From the NCBI RefSeq assembly GCF_014305095.1, contig NZ_JACRUI010000001.1, positions 667,695 through 731,694 on the forward strand: a DNA stretch of 64,000 nucleotides. Direction: 5' to 3'. Of this stretch, positions 1 through 8,701 are shown one piece after another. A program made the position numbers and the translations under genes. The notes under the pieces are model-generated. The model saw only the letters and a program-made list of their open reading frames with translations. It ran no database searches and had not been told where the DNA came from. Within the stretch, counting starts at the first letter, position 1. Every line of letters starts with the position of its first letter. This stretch comes from Flavobacterium kayseriense. Lineage in GTDB: Bacteria; Bacteroidota; Bacteroidia; Flavobacteriales; Flavobacteriaceae.

Positions 1-51
1 GCTTCTGTTGCTAACAGATTACAAGTATTAAAAAAAGAGTTAAGTAATTAG
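1..51 (+). CDS. atpH: ATP synthase delta subunit, C-terminal end (partial)
   Basis: The first 51 bases read as an open frame of 16 codons ending in TAG. The peptide is basic and helical in character (ASVANRLQVLKKELSN). It lies 36 bases upstream of atpA, where the usual Bacteroidota order puts the delta subunit. The call rests on position and on the look of the C-terminus; the fragment is too short to be diagnostic. Confidence 0.6.
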   Translation, partial: ASVANRLQVLKKELSN

Positions 52-87
52 TTTTATCACACATTAGTGTCTAAATTATAAATTAAG

Positions 88-1665
88 ATGGCAGAAATTA
101 AACCAGCTGAAATTTCAGCAATATTAAGAAAGCAAGTAGAAGGTTTTGAATCTGGTGCTACGCTAGAGGAAGTAGGAACAGTACTTCAAGTTGGAGATGG
201 TATTGCTCGTATCTACGGGTTATCTAATGTACAATACGGAGAGTTAGTAGAATTCGAAAATGGTCTTGAGGCTATTGTTTTGAACCTTGAAGAAGACAAT
301 GTTGGTGTGGTACTTTTAGGACCATCAACAGGAATCAAAGAAGGATCTACTGCAAAAAGAACACAACGTATCGCTTCTCTTAAAGCAGGAGAACAAATGG
401 TAGGACGTGTAGTAAACACACTTGGTTTTCCTATCGACGGAAAAGGACCAATTGGAGGTGACTTATACGAAATGCCGTTAGAAAGAAAAGCTCCTGGAGT
501 TATCTTCCGTCAACCAGTTACTGAGCCATTACAAACAGGAGTAAAAGCAGTTGATGCTATGATCCCAGTTGGTAGAGGACAACGTGAGCTAGTTATTGGT
601 GACCGTCAAACAGGTAAATCAACGGTTTGTATCGATACTATCTTAAATCAAAAAGAATTTTACGATGCAGGGAAACCTGTTTACTGTATATATGTTGCAA
701 TTGGACAAAAAGCGTCTACTGTAGCAGGAATTGCTAAAATGTTAGAAGAAAAAGGAGCAATGGCTTATACCATTATTGTTGCTGCTAATGCTTCTGATCC
801 AGCTCCTATGCAAGTGTATGCTCCTTTCGCAGGTGCTGCAATTGGTGAGTATTTTAGAGATTCAGGTCGTCCAGCTTTAATTGTTTATGATGATTTATCT
901 AAGCAAGCTGTTGCTTACCGTGAGGTTTCTCTTTTATTAAGAAGACCACCGGGACGTGAGGCATATCCTGGAGACGTTTTCTACTTACACTCTCGTTTAT
1001 TAGAGCGTGCTTGTAAGGTGATTGCTGATGATGGAATTGCAAGAAACATGAATGATTTACCAGATTCTCTTAAAGGAATTGTTAAAGGTGGTGGTTCATT
1101 AACAGCTTTACCAATTATCGAAACACAAGCAGGTGACGTTTCTGCATATATCCCAACAAACGTAATCTCGATTACTGATGGTCAAATTTTCTTGGATGGA
1201 GATTTGTTTAACTCTGGGGTTCGTCCAGCAATTAACGTAGGTATCTCGGTATCTCGTGTTGGAGGTAATGCTCAAATTAAATCTATGAAAAAAGTATCAG
1301 GTACTTTAAAATTAGACCAAGCACAATTCCGTGAATTGGAAGCGTTTGCAAAATTTGGTTCTGATCTTGATGCCGTTACGTTAAATGTAATTGAAAAAGG
1401 AAAAAGAAACGTTGAGATCTTGAAACAAGGTTTAAATGATCCTTATACTGTTGAAGACCAAGTAGCTATTATCTACGCGGGTTCTAAAAACTTATTGAAA
1501 AATGTTCCTGTGAACAAAGTAAAAGAGTTCGAGAAAGATTTCTTAGAATTTTTGAACGCGAAACACAGACCAACATTAGATGCTTTAAAAGCAGGTAAGT
1601 TAACAGATGAAATTACAGATGTAATTCAAACTGTAGCAAAAGAAGTTTCAGCAAAATATAACTAA
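88..1665 (+). CDS. atpA: F1F0 ATP synthase subunit alpha
   Basis: This is the non-catalytic nucleotide-binding alpha subunit of the F1 head, which alternates with beta in the hexamer on the cytoplasmic face. At 525 residues it is full length. A beta-barrel N-terminal domain is followed by the P-loop GDRQTGKST at about residues 171-179 and the alpha/beta signature [13 protein letters not shown] near residue 385. The ATG at 88 follows an AT-rich leader without a clear Shine-Dalgarno, as is usual in this phylum. It sits between the atpH tail and atpG, so it is part of the atp operon. Identification is secure. Confidence 0.98.
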   Translation: MAEIKPAEISAILRKQVEGFESGATLEEVGTVLQVGDGIARIYGLSNVQYGELVEFENGLEAIVLNLEEDNVGVVLLGPSTGIKEGSTAKRTQRIASLKAGEQMVGRVVNTLGFPIDGKGPIGGDLYEMPLERKAPGVIFRQPVTEPLQTGVKAVDAMIPVGRGQRELVIGDRQTGKSTVCIDTILNQKEFYDAGKPVYCIYVAIGQKASTVAGIAKMLEEKGAMAYTIIVAANASDPAPMQVYAPFAGAAIGEYFRDSGRPALIVYDDLSKQAVAYREVSLLLRRPPGREAYPGDVFYLHSRLLERACKVIADDGIARNMNDLPDSLKGIVKGGGSLTALPIIETQAGDVSAYIPTNVISITDGQIFLDGDLFNSGVRPAINVGISVSRVGGNAQIKSMKKVSGTLKLDQAQFRELEAFAKFGSDLDAVTLNVIEKGKRNVEILKQGLNDPYTVEDQVAIIYAGSKNLLKNVPVNKVKEFEKDFLEFLNAKHRPTLDALKAGKLTDEITDVIQTVAKEVSAKYN

Positions 1666-1681
1666 AAAGTACTAAGTAAGG

Positions 1682-1718
1682 AGTATTAAGTATCAAGATT
1701 ATCACGATACTTAATACT
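1682..1718 (+). other. Perfect hairpin between atpA and atpG
   Basis: A 13-base perfect inverted repeat (AGTATTAAGTATC and its complement) encloses an 11-base loop in the 80-base atpA-atpG gap. No long U-tract follows it directly, so it is more likely an mRNA processing or stability element, or a small palindromic insertion, than a terminator. Confidence 0.6.
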
Positions 1719-1745
1719 TAATACTTAAATCTTAATACAACAAAC

Positions 1746-2606
1746 ATGGCAAATTTAAAGGAAATCCGTAATAGAATTACTTCCGTTTCATCAACGATGC
1801 AAATTACATCGGCAATGAAAATGGTTTCTGCTGCAAAGCTTAAGAAAGCACAAGATGCAATTACAGCAATGCGCCCTTATGCCGAAAAGTTAACTGAATT
1901 ATTACAAAATCTTTCTGCTACACTTGAAGGTGATGCTGGAGGAGAATTTACTACACAACGTGAAGTAAAAAAAGTATTGGTAGTTGCCATCACTTCTAAC
2001 AGAGGACTGTGTGGTGCTTTTAATAGTAATGTAATTAAGGAGGCTAAAAATCGTGTTTCTTTTTATGCTGGTAAGCAAGTGGATATTTTCGCTATTGGAA
2101 AAAAAGGAAACGATATTCTAACAAAGACTAGCGTAGTTATCGAAAACCAAAGTGGTGTTTTTGACAACTTAACTTTCGATAATGTAGCTGCTATTGCTGA
2201 TACCTTGACGGAGAAATTTGTTAATGGTGAATACGACAAAATCGAATTGATTTACAATCAATTTAAAAATGCCGCTACTCAAATTGTTCAAACAGAGCAG
2301 TTTTTACCTTTAGCGCCTATTAAGTCAGACGTTCCAGTTACCGCAGGAGATTATATTTTCGAACCATCTAAAGAAGAGATTGTCTTGACTTTGATTCCTA
2401 AATCATTGAAAACACAATTGTACAAAGGAATTCGTGATTCGTTTGCCTCTGAGCATGGAGCACGTATGACTGCGATGCACAAAGCAACGGATAACGCAAC
2501 GGAGTTGAGAAATCAATTAAAGTTAACCTACAACAAAGCACGTCAAGCTGCAATTACAAACGAAATCTTAGAGATCGTTGGTGGAGCGGAAGCTTTGAAT
2601 GGATAA
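1746..2606 (+). CDS. atpG: F1F0 ATP synthase subunit gamma
   Basis: This is the central rotor stalk of F1, which couples proton flow to catalysis in the alpha/beta ring. At 286 residues it has normal length. The N-terminal helix MANLKEIRNRITSVSSTMQI is typical of the family, as is the C-terminal coiled-coil helix with KLTYNKARQAAITNEILEIV. It is transcribed with atpA and is followed 22 bases later by a strong terminator, so this is the end of the operon. In Bacteroidota the epsilon and beta genes usually lie in a separate operon, which fits their absence here. Confidence 0.97.
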   Translation: MANLKEIRNRITSVSSTMQITSAMKMVSAAKLKKAQDAITAMRPYAEKLTELLQNLSATLEGDAGGEFTTQREVKKVLVVAITSNRGLCGAFNSNVIKEAKNRVSFYAGKQVDIFAIGKKGNDILTKTSVVIENQSGVFDNLTFDNVAAIADTLTEKFVNGEYDKIELIYNQFKNAATQIVQTEQFLPLAPIKSDVPVTAGDYIFEPSKEEIVLTLIPKSLKTQLYKGIRDSFASEHGARMTAMHKATDNATELRNQLKLTYNKARQAAITNEILEIVGGAEALNG

Positions 2607-2628
2607 GAATAATTTTTATAATATATTT

Positions 2629-2659
2629 AGAGTCTCGCAATGCGGGACTCTTTTTTTTT
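2629..2659 (+). terminator. Rho-independent terminator of the atp operon
   Basis: A 10-bp stem (AGAGTCTCGC / GCGGGACTCT, one G-U pair) with an AAT loop is followed by a run of nine T. It lies just after the atpG stop codon. Confidence 0.92.
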
Positions 2660-2691
2660 GATTAATTTTATGCCTGTTTATTAATTTAATA

Positions 2692-3138
2692 TTGGAACTC
2701 TTGTTACTAAAAGAATTGACCACAATTAACGAAATGCTTGCCGAAATTGAAATCTTAAAGCATTTGTACCCTACTTTCACTATCGAAAAATACCAATCTT
2801 ATCTTGAAGAAATGGTGCCTCATAATTACAAACAATTAGCAATTTATGACGAGGGTGTTTGTGTGGCGCTAACTGGGTTTTGGACAGGAGTAAAGCTATG
2901 GTGCGGAAAGTATATTGAAATTGATAATTTCATCGTCGATCCTAATCATCGCTCCAAAGGTTTAGGGAAAATGTTAACTGATTATATTGATGCTAAAGCT
3001 ATTGAATTAGGATGTACTATGACTGTTTTAGACGCTTATACAGGTAATTATACCGCGCATCGCTTCTATTACAATCAGGGTTTTGTGCCTAAAGGATTTC
3101 ACTTTTTGAAAATATTAAATGAAGATGGTTTATCGTAA
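2692..3138 (+). CDS. GNAT-family N-acetyltransferase
   Basis: A small cytoplasmic acyltransferase using acetyl-CoA; the substrate cannot be told. The acetyl-CoA binding motif A is visible as VDPNHRSKGLGKML at about residues 82-95, followed by AHRFYYNQGF, the usual motif B region. The frame opens at a TTG at 2692; the reading frame is closed by a TGA at 2659, so the start must be TTG or an internal ATG at codon 15. At 148 residues it is a normal single-domain GNAT. It stands alone between the atp terminator and the flippase gene. Confidence 0.85.
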   Translation: MELLLLKELTTINEMLAEIEILKHLYPTFTIEKYQSYLEEMVPHNYKQLAIYDEGVCVALTGFWTGVKLWCGKYIEIDNFIVDPNHRSKGLGKMLTDYIDAKAIELGCTMTVLDAYTGNYTAHRFYYNQGFVPKGFHFLKILNEDGLS

Positions 3139-3216
3139 TGTTCCATTTTATGTGCTCAGCGTATACAATTTATTTTAATCAATTGTAGTTACTTACTAAT
3201 AAACAAAAGAATTAGT

Positions 3217-3224
3217 TATTTTTG
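3217..3224 (+). promoter_or_regulatory. Candidate -7 promoter box (TATTTTTG)
   Basis: It matches the Bacteroidota -7 consensus TAnnTTTG and lies 28 bases before the flippase start. No well-spaced -33 TTTG is obvious. Confidence 0.4.
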
Positions 3225-3251
3225 TTTTTAATATAAATCACACCTCTTATT

Positions 3252-4709
3252 TTGGGATTATACAAAAGCCTTTTTAAACAAACAGCCATTTACGGACTAG
3301 CTACGGTTTTGCCTAGGATGTTTAGTTTTATATTAGTTCCACTTTACACTGATTTGCTTCCAGAAGTCGAATACGGAAAAGTATCTATCATTTTTGCTTG
3401 GATGATATTTTTTAATGTAGTGCTGGCCTACGGAATGGAAACAGCCTTTTTTAGATTCTACAACAAGGAAACCGATAAAAGTAGTGTGGTTGAAACCAGT
3501 TCTGTATCACTATTTTGGACCACCGTTAGTTTTCTATTCATCGCTCTTTTATTTAGAGATCAACTATCTCACTATCTGCGAATCGATGTTCAATATATAA
3601 CGTATGCTATTTGGATTTTGGTATTTGATGCCTTGGTAATTATTCCTTTTTCAAAATTGCGCGCTGCACAAAGGCCCATCAAATACGCATTGATAAAAAT
3701 CGGTAATGTGGTTGTTTTTTTATTGCTAAATATCTTTTTTTTAATTTATTTACCCAAAATTGCGACGCATTATCCCGATAGTTTTTTAGGAACAAATTAT
3801 GTTCCGGATTATCAAATAGGCTATATTTTTATGGCTAATATCATCGCCAGTTTCCTTACTTTTCTGGCTTTGTCTAATAACTATTTGGTTCTAAAGTGGA
3901 AATTCAATTTTGCCTTGTGGAAGAGCATGATGCGTTACGGTTTACCCATTATGATTGCCGGTATCGCCTTTGCCATTAACGAACAGTTTGATAAAATCTT
4001 ATTAGGTCGCTTGTTGCCTGCTAACGTAGCCGAAGCAGAGGTGGGAGTTTATTCTGCTTGTTACAAACTAGGCTTGTTTATGGTTTTGTATAGACAAGCG
4101 TACACATTGGGAATCGAGCCCTTCTTTTTTAGCCATGCTTCTGATAAAAATGCGCCACAAACCTATGCCATGATAACCAAGTATTTTGTAATTTTTGGTT
4201 CCTTTATATTATTATCGGTTATTGTCTTTGCTGATTTGTTTAAGATGCTTATGATACCTAACGATTCCTATTGGGTCGCTATGAAAGTAGTTCCCTTGAT
4301 TATATTGGCTAACTTCTTCTTAGGTATATATACCAACTTATCAGTTTGGTACAAACTAATTGATAAAACCTATATTGGCGCTTATATTTCTATTGTAGGA
4401 GCAGTAGTTACCTTGGTTTTAAATTTTTTGCTAATACCAAGTATGAGTTATTATGGATCAGCGATCGCGACCTTAGCAGCATACGGAAGCATGATGTTCA
4501 TTTCGTATTATTTGGGGAATAAATACTATCCTATTCCGTACGAAATGAAAAAAATTGGAGGCTACCTATCCTTATCAGTGATTTTTTCCGCAGTGTCCTT
4601 TTACGGATTCCGAGAAAATTATTTTGTAGGCGTTAGTCTATTAATCGTTTTTCTGTATTTCATATACCATAACGAAAAAGAAACCCTCATGAAAATTATA
4701 AAAAAATAG
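3252..4709 (+). CDS. Polysaccharide flippase, MOP superfamily (Wzx-like)
   Basis: An inner-membrane protein of 485 residues with about 12-14 hydrophobic segments. The N-terminus (LFKQTAIYGLATVLPRMFSF) is typical of polysaccharide biosynthesis (Wzx/RfbX) transporters, which flip lipid-linked sugar repeats to the periplasmic face. The start is a TTG at 3252. It lies upstream of dut and a sugar nucleotidyltransferase, a common order in Flavobacteriaceae. The sugar and lipid carried are not visible. A MATE or MurJ-type role is possible, but the N-terminal pattern favours the polysaccharide branch. Confidence 0.88.
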   Translation: MGLYKSLFKQTAIYGLATVLPRMFSFILVPLYTDLLPEVEYGKVSIIFAWMIFFNVVLAYGMETAFFRFYNKETDKSSVVETSSVSLFWTTVSFLFIALLFRDQLSHYLRIDVQYITYAIWILVFDALVIIPFSKLRAAQRPIKYALIKIGNVVVFLLLNIFFLIYLPKIATHYPDSFLGTNYVPDYQIGYIFMANIIASFLTFLALSNNYLVLKWKFNFALWKSMMRYGLPIMIAGIAFAINEQFDKILLGRLLPANVAEAEVGVYSACYKLGLFMVLYRQAYTLGIEPFFFSHASDKNAPQTYAMITKYFVIFGSFILLSVIVFADLFKMLMIPNDSYWVAMKVVPLIILANFFLGIYTNLSVWYKLIDKTYIGAYISIVGAVVTLVLNFLLIPSMSYYGSAIATLAAYGSMMFISYYLGNKYYPIPYEMKKIGGYLSLSVIFSAVSFYGFRENYFVGVSLLIVFLYFIYHNEKETLMKIIKK

Positions 4710-4726
4710 TAATTATTTGAAGCCAT

Positions 4727-4799
4727 TTCCTGCTATCCGCTGTATCTTTTTATCCTGATAAAAATCAGGATAAAAAGGATGCCGCTACTATCAGGGCTA
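4727..4799 (-). repeat. Structured intergenic repeat, copy 1 (Flavo-1-like)
   Basis: Read on the minus strand it begins TAGCCCTGATAGTAGCGGCAT and ends GATACAGCGGATAGCAGG. The conserved arms enclose a variable inner hairpin (TATCCTGAT / ATCAGGATA). It shares both arms with the copies at 18431, 25863, 28336 and 54521, and lies between the flippase and dut. It may be the Flavo-1 RNA motif; this is from memory and unconfirmed. Confidence 0.7.
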
Positions 4800-4849
4800 A
4801 AAAAACAGAAGCGCCATTCACAAATTGTGCTTTAAAACAAACCAATATT

Positions 4850-5284
4850 ATGAAAGTAAACATCATCAATAAATCGCAACATGCCTTGCCACACTATGAA
4901 AGCATAGCATCAGCAGGTATGGATTTAAGAGCTAATCTTACGGAGAGCATCAGCTTACAACCCCTAGAAAGAACCATAATCAAAACAGGTCTTTTTATAG
5001 AATTACCTATAGGATATGAAGCGCAAGTACGACCGCGCAGTGGCCTGGCTTTCAAAAATGGAATCACAGTGCTTAATTCCCCTGGAACAGTTGATGCGGA
5101 TTATCGTGGAGAAATTGGTGTGATTTTAGTAAATTTATCCAATCAAGTATTTGAAATTCAAAACGGAGAACGTATTGCACAACTAATCATTGCTAAGCAC
5201 GATCGTGCTGAGTGGATAGAAGTACAAGAATTATCACAAACTGCTAGAGGTGAAGGCGGATTTGGGAGTACGGGGGTTAAGTAA
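4850..5284 (+). CDS. dut: dUTP diphosphatase (dUTPase)
   Basis: It hydrolyses dUTP to dUMP and pyrophosphate, keeping uracil out of DNA and feeding dTMP synthesis. At 144 residues it is a normal trimeric dUTPase. All five motifs are seen in order: AGMDLRA (22-28), RPRSGLA (61-67), [17 protein letters not shown] (79-95), GERIAQLII (106-114) and [10 protein letters not shown] (133-142). The catalytic Asp lies in the third motif. The start is ATG. It is followed after about 175 bases by the nucleotidyltransferase gene. Confidence 0.97.
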   Translation: MKVNIINKSQHALPHYESIASAGMDLRANLTESISLQPLERTIIKTGLFIELPIGYEAQVRPRSGLAFKNGITVLNSPGTVDADYRGEIGVILVNLSNQVFEIQNGERIAQLIIAKHDRAEWIEVQELSQTARGEGGFGSTGVK

Positions 5285-5459
5285 GTAGTGAATAGCGATT
5301 AGTAATTAGTTGACAGTATTCCTTTGTGGAAAGCAAATAAATGTAATATGGAAAGCTATAGCAATCGGTTAAATCCGTTTAATCTGTGGCCTAATATAAA
5401 AATAGAATAATCTAACAACACGGAATGAGATTAGTTCGTTCCTCGCAATGATAAATACA

Positions 5460-6476
5460 ATGAAAATAATAGTACCAATGGCCGGACGTGGTTCTCGCCT
5501 TCGCCCACATACCTTAACAATACCTAAACCATTAATCCCTATTGCGGGTAAATCGATTGTACACCGTTTAGTAGAGGATATTGCCAAAATACTAAAAGAA
5601 CCAGTAACCGAAGTTGCTTTTGTTTTAGGTGACGAAGCTTTTTTTGGAGAGCAAGTAGTGGCAGATTTAGAGACTTTAGCCAAAAGCTTGGGTGCAAAAG
5701 CATCCATTTATAGACAAGACCAACCATTAGGAACCGGTCATGCGATCATGTGTGCACAAGATTCTTTATCAGGTCCAGCGGTTATTGCGTATGCAGACAC
5801 CTTGATTAGAGCTGATTTCGAATTAGATCCACAAGCCGATGCCGTAATCTGGGTAAAACAAGTAGACCAACCAGAAGCATTTGGTGTGGTAAAATTAAAC
5901 GCAACAAATGACATTGTAGAATTAGTCGAAAAACCAACCACTTTTGTTAGTGACTTAGCCGTTATTGGGATTTACTACTTTAAGGAAGTGGGAGATTTAA
6001 AAATAGAGTTGCAAAAAGTATTGGACAACAATATTCAAAATGGGGGTGAATACCAAATTAATGATGGTATCAAAGCGATGATGGCGAATGGTAAAGTCTT
6101 TAAAACCGGTAGCGTCGACGAATGGATGGACTGCGGTAACAAAGAGGTAACTGTTGAGACCAATAGTAGAATGCTTGGCTTTTTACATCAAGATGGCGTT
6201 CCATTAGTGTCTAAATCGGTACAACTAGAAAACTCGACTATTATTCCGCCGTGTTATATTGGTGAAAATGTAGTTTTAATTAATGCAACAGTTGGACCTA
6301 ATGTTTCGTTAGGAAAAGGATGTCGTGTAGAAAATGCTTCGATAAAAAACAGTTTGATACAAACAAATTCTTTTATAAAAAATGCAACTTTAGACAATGC
6401 CATGATTGGGAATCACGCTCGGTTTGATGGTCAATTCACTAGTGTAAATATTGGTGATTATTCTGTACTAGAGTAA
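5460..6476 (+). CDS. Sugar-phosphate nucleotidyltransferase with hexapeptide-repeat tail
   Basis: It transfers an NMP to a sugar 1-phosphate to make an activated sugar; the exact nucleotide and sugar are not clear. The signature MAGRGSRLRPHTLTIPKPL stands right at the N-terminus, and the acidic AYADT follows near residue 115. The last 100 residues have the I/V/L-rich six-residue periodicity of a left-handed beta helix. I chose the second ATG (5460), which puts KIIVPMAGRGSR at the start; an ATG at 5448 in the same frame would add four residues. Nearest named relatives are glucose-1-phosphate thymidylyltransferase and GlmU-like enzymes. The flippase upstream suggests a cell-surface glycan role. 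Confidence 0.88.
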   Translation: MKIIVPMAGRGSRLRPHTLTIPKPLIPIAGKSIVHRLVEDIAKILKEPVTEVAFVLGDEAFFGEQVVADLETLAKSLGAKASIYRQDQPLGTGHAIMCAQDSLSGPAVIAYADTLIRADFELDPQADAVIWVKQVDQPEAFGVVKLNATNDIVELVEKPTTFVSDLAVIGIYYFKEVGDLKIELQKVLDNNIQNGGEYQINDGIKAMMANGKVFKTGSVDEWMDCGNKEVTVETNSRMLGFLHQDGVPLVSKSVQLENSTIIPPCYIGENVVLINATVGPNVSLGKGCRVENASIKNSLIQTNSFIKNATLDNAMIGNHARFDGQFTSVNIGDYSVLE

Positions 6477-6510
6477 TTGGATTTATACTTTTAAAGATAC
6501 TTTTCCACAA

Positions 6511-6518
6511 TATATTTG
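6511..6518 (+). promoter_or_regulatory. Candidate -7 promoter box (TATATTTG)
   Basis: It is a perfect TAnnTTTG match 10 bases before the ATG of the TPR gene. If used, the leader would be only a few bases long. No clear -33 element is seen. Confidence 0.4.
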
Positions 6519-6528
6519 TAACAATAGA

Positions 6529-7869
6529 ATGAAAAAAAAATCGATTGTTGTTTTACTATTTGCCTTACTAAGCAATTCTGCTTTGCTGTGGTCTCAAGTG
6601 GAGCCGGCGGAGACGAAAACCAATGCCGATAAATTTCAGGATTATTTTTATGAATCATTAACCCAAAAAGGAATCGAAAACTACGATAAAGCGATTGTTT
6701 CTTTACAGCAATGCTTAAAGTTGGAGCCGCAAAATGCGGTAGTTTTTTTTGAATTAGGCAAAAATTATTTGGCTCAAAAAGACTATCGAAACGCCTTCGC
6801 CTCCTTTGATAAAGCAAGCCAAATTGACCCTACAAACAAGTGGTTTTGGATAGGGATGTACGATGTAAATTATGCTACAAAGGATTACCAAGGAGCTATA
6901 AAAACCATTGACAAACTCATCACCTTTGATCCTAAGTTCAAGGAAGACTTAACATCTCTTTATATGAATACCGGACAATTTGATGCGGCCCTTGAACTTA
7001 TTAACGAACTTAATGAAACAGTAGGCAAATCAGATCGCAGAGAATCCTATAAACTACAAATCCTATCACAAGGCAAATATCAAAATACAGAGATTGCTAA
7101 TCTTCTCCAGCAAATTAGTAAATACCCTCAAGAGGAATCCAATTATATTTCACTGATTTATTATTATTCAAAAAGTGATGATATTAATAAAGTCTTGGAA
7201 ACAGCACAAAAATTAGAGAAAGCGATTCCTACTTCAGAGTGGGCACAAGTAAGTTTGTTTAAATACTATTTGGAAAAAAACGATGGACCGAAAGCCGTTG
7301 CTGCTATGAATATCGTTTTAAAAAGTAACAAAATCGATAATAAAATCAAGCATAGGATTTTAAATGAGTTCTTGATTTATGCGTATGCTAATCAGCAGTA
7401 CATGCCAGAGGTTGAAAAGGCAGTACGCTATTTTGACTCTGATCCTTCTGTAAATATCGCAAAGGAGATTGGGAAGTACCACCAAAACAAGAAAAACTGG
7501 ATCGAAGCCATTAATTTTTACGAAATAGCGAACGAAAAAAGTAGTACGGTCGATATTGAAACCAATTTAATTTTGCTTCAAGCCTATACCGAAACGGCAC
7601 GTTTTGAGGTAATGGTCAAAAAAGCAAATGAACTTTTAGAACTTTTTCCAGCGCAACCACAATTCTATTTTTATGCTGGTTTGGGATACAACCAACTCAA
7701 ACAATTTAAGAAAGCAAAAGACGTTTTAGAAATAGGCATGGATTATGTAGTAGAGGATATACCATTAGAGGCTAATTTTAATATTCAGTTAGGAGAATCC
7801 TATAATGGACTAGGCGATACCAAGAAAAAAGAATTCTATTTTTCTAAAGCCAATCAATTATTAAAATAA
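6529..7869 (+). CDS. TPR-repeat periplasmic protein
   Basis: A 446-residue exported protein with a signal peptide (MKKKSIVVLLFALLSNSALL, cut near WSQ). The rest is tetratricopeptide-like helix pairs, clearest in the first half (YDKAIVSLQQCLKLEPQNA and YRNAFASFDKASQIDPTNK) and again near the C-terminus. TPR arrays are protein-binding scaffolds; no enzymatic motif is seen. It is followed after 9 bases by the DUF4292 lipoprotein and then the EnvC-like gene, so the three are probably one envelope operon. This set is conserved next to dut in Flavobacteriaceae as far as I recall. Its partner is unknown. Confidence 0.85.
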   Translation: MKKKSIVVLLFALLSNSALLWSQVEPAETKTNADKFQDYFYESLTQKGIENYDKAIVSLQQCLKLEPQNAVVFFELGKNYLAQKDYRNAFASFDKASQIDPTNKWFWIGMYDVNYATKDYQGAIKTIDKLITFDPKFKEDLTSLYMNTGQFDAALELINELNETVGKSDRRESYKLQILSQGKYQNTEIANLLQQISKYPQEESNYISLIYYYSKSDDINKVLETAQKLEKAIPTSEWAQVSLFKYYLEKNDGPKAVAAMNIVLKSNKIDNKIKHRILNEFLIYAYANQQYMPEVEKAVRYFDSDPSVNIAKEIGKYHQNKKNWIEAINFYEIANEKSSTVDIETNLILLQAYTETARFEVMVKKANELLELFPAQPQFYFYAGLGYNQLKQFKKAKDVLEIGMDYVVEDIPLEANFNIQLGESYNGLGDTKKKEFYFSKANQLLK

Positions 7870-7878
7870 AAAAATAAA

Positions 7879-8679
7879 ATGAATCTATTTTCAAGAACAA
7901 TAGTGATGGTTTGTATTGCGGGTATTAGCTCCGCTTCATTAGTGTCATGTAAAGCGAAGGCTAATGCAGTTGCATCTGTGGCTACTGAGCCGGTTGACTA
8001 TATGAAAGCGAGTAAAATTATAGGCAATCATTACAACAATAAAAGCACCTTTTCTACTTTATACATTAGAGCTAATGCGAAATATGCTGATGACAAGCAA
8101 TCTCAAAATGTAACTGCCGAGATCAAGATAAAAAAGGACGAACAAATTTTAGTAAGTGTCCGTTTTCTAGGGATCACGATGGCAAAAGCTTCGATTACAC
8201 CGACCTCTGTTAGTTACTACGAAAAAATAAAAGGTACTTATTTTGAAGGAGATTTTAGTGCATTGAGTCAATGGTTGGGAACCGACTTAGATTACAGCAA
8301 AATTCAGAATTTACTAGTTGGGGAAGCACTCGATGATTTAAAAAAAGGGAAATATACAGAAACTCTTGTTGAGCAATTGTACCGTTTAGATGATGCGATG
8401 GTGGATAACACCAAGAAAACATTTTACATTAACGGAGCTGATTTCACCGTAAACAAACAAGAGATCACCCAAACTGCTGAGTCTAGAATGATTCAAGTAG
8501 CCTATGCAGAGAACAAAGTATTTACAGAAGCCATTATGCCTACTAATGTGAACATTAAAACATTTCAGCCTAAAGGAAAGTCTGAAATTAATTTAGAGTA
8601 CAACACCATCACCTTTAATGAAGAACTTTCTTTTCCTTATAGTGTGCCAAATGGTTATAATCGAATTATAATTAAGTAA
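7879..8679 (+). CDS. DUF4292 lipoprotein
   Basis: A 266-residue lipoprotein: the hydrophobic N-terminus ends in the lipobox-like SLVSC with Cys at about residue 24. The body is rich in beta strands (ADFTVNKQEITQTAESRMIQVAY), in keeping with the DUF4292 family, whose fold resembles the LolA/LolB lipoprotein carriers. A role in outer-membrane lipoprotein or envelope assembly is inference from fold and operon position between a TPR protein and an EnvC-like factor. Confidence 0.8.
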   Translation: MNLFSRTIVMVCIAGISSASLVSCKAKANAVASVATEPVDYMKASKIIGNHYNNKSTFSTLYIRANAKYADDKQSQNVTAEIKIKKDEQILVSVRFLGITMAKASITPTSVSYYEKIKGTYFEGDFSALSQWLGTDLDYSKIQNLLVGEALDDLKKGKYTETLVEQLYRLDDAMVDNTKKTFYINGADFTVNKQEITQTAESRMIQVAYAENKVFTEAIMPTNVNIKTFQPKGKSEINLEYNTITFNEELSFPYSVPNGYNRIIIK

Positions 8680-8701
8680 ATTTGCAAAAATATTTTTTAA
8701 G

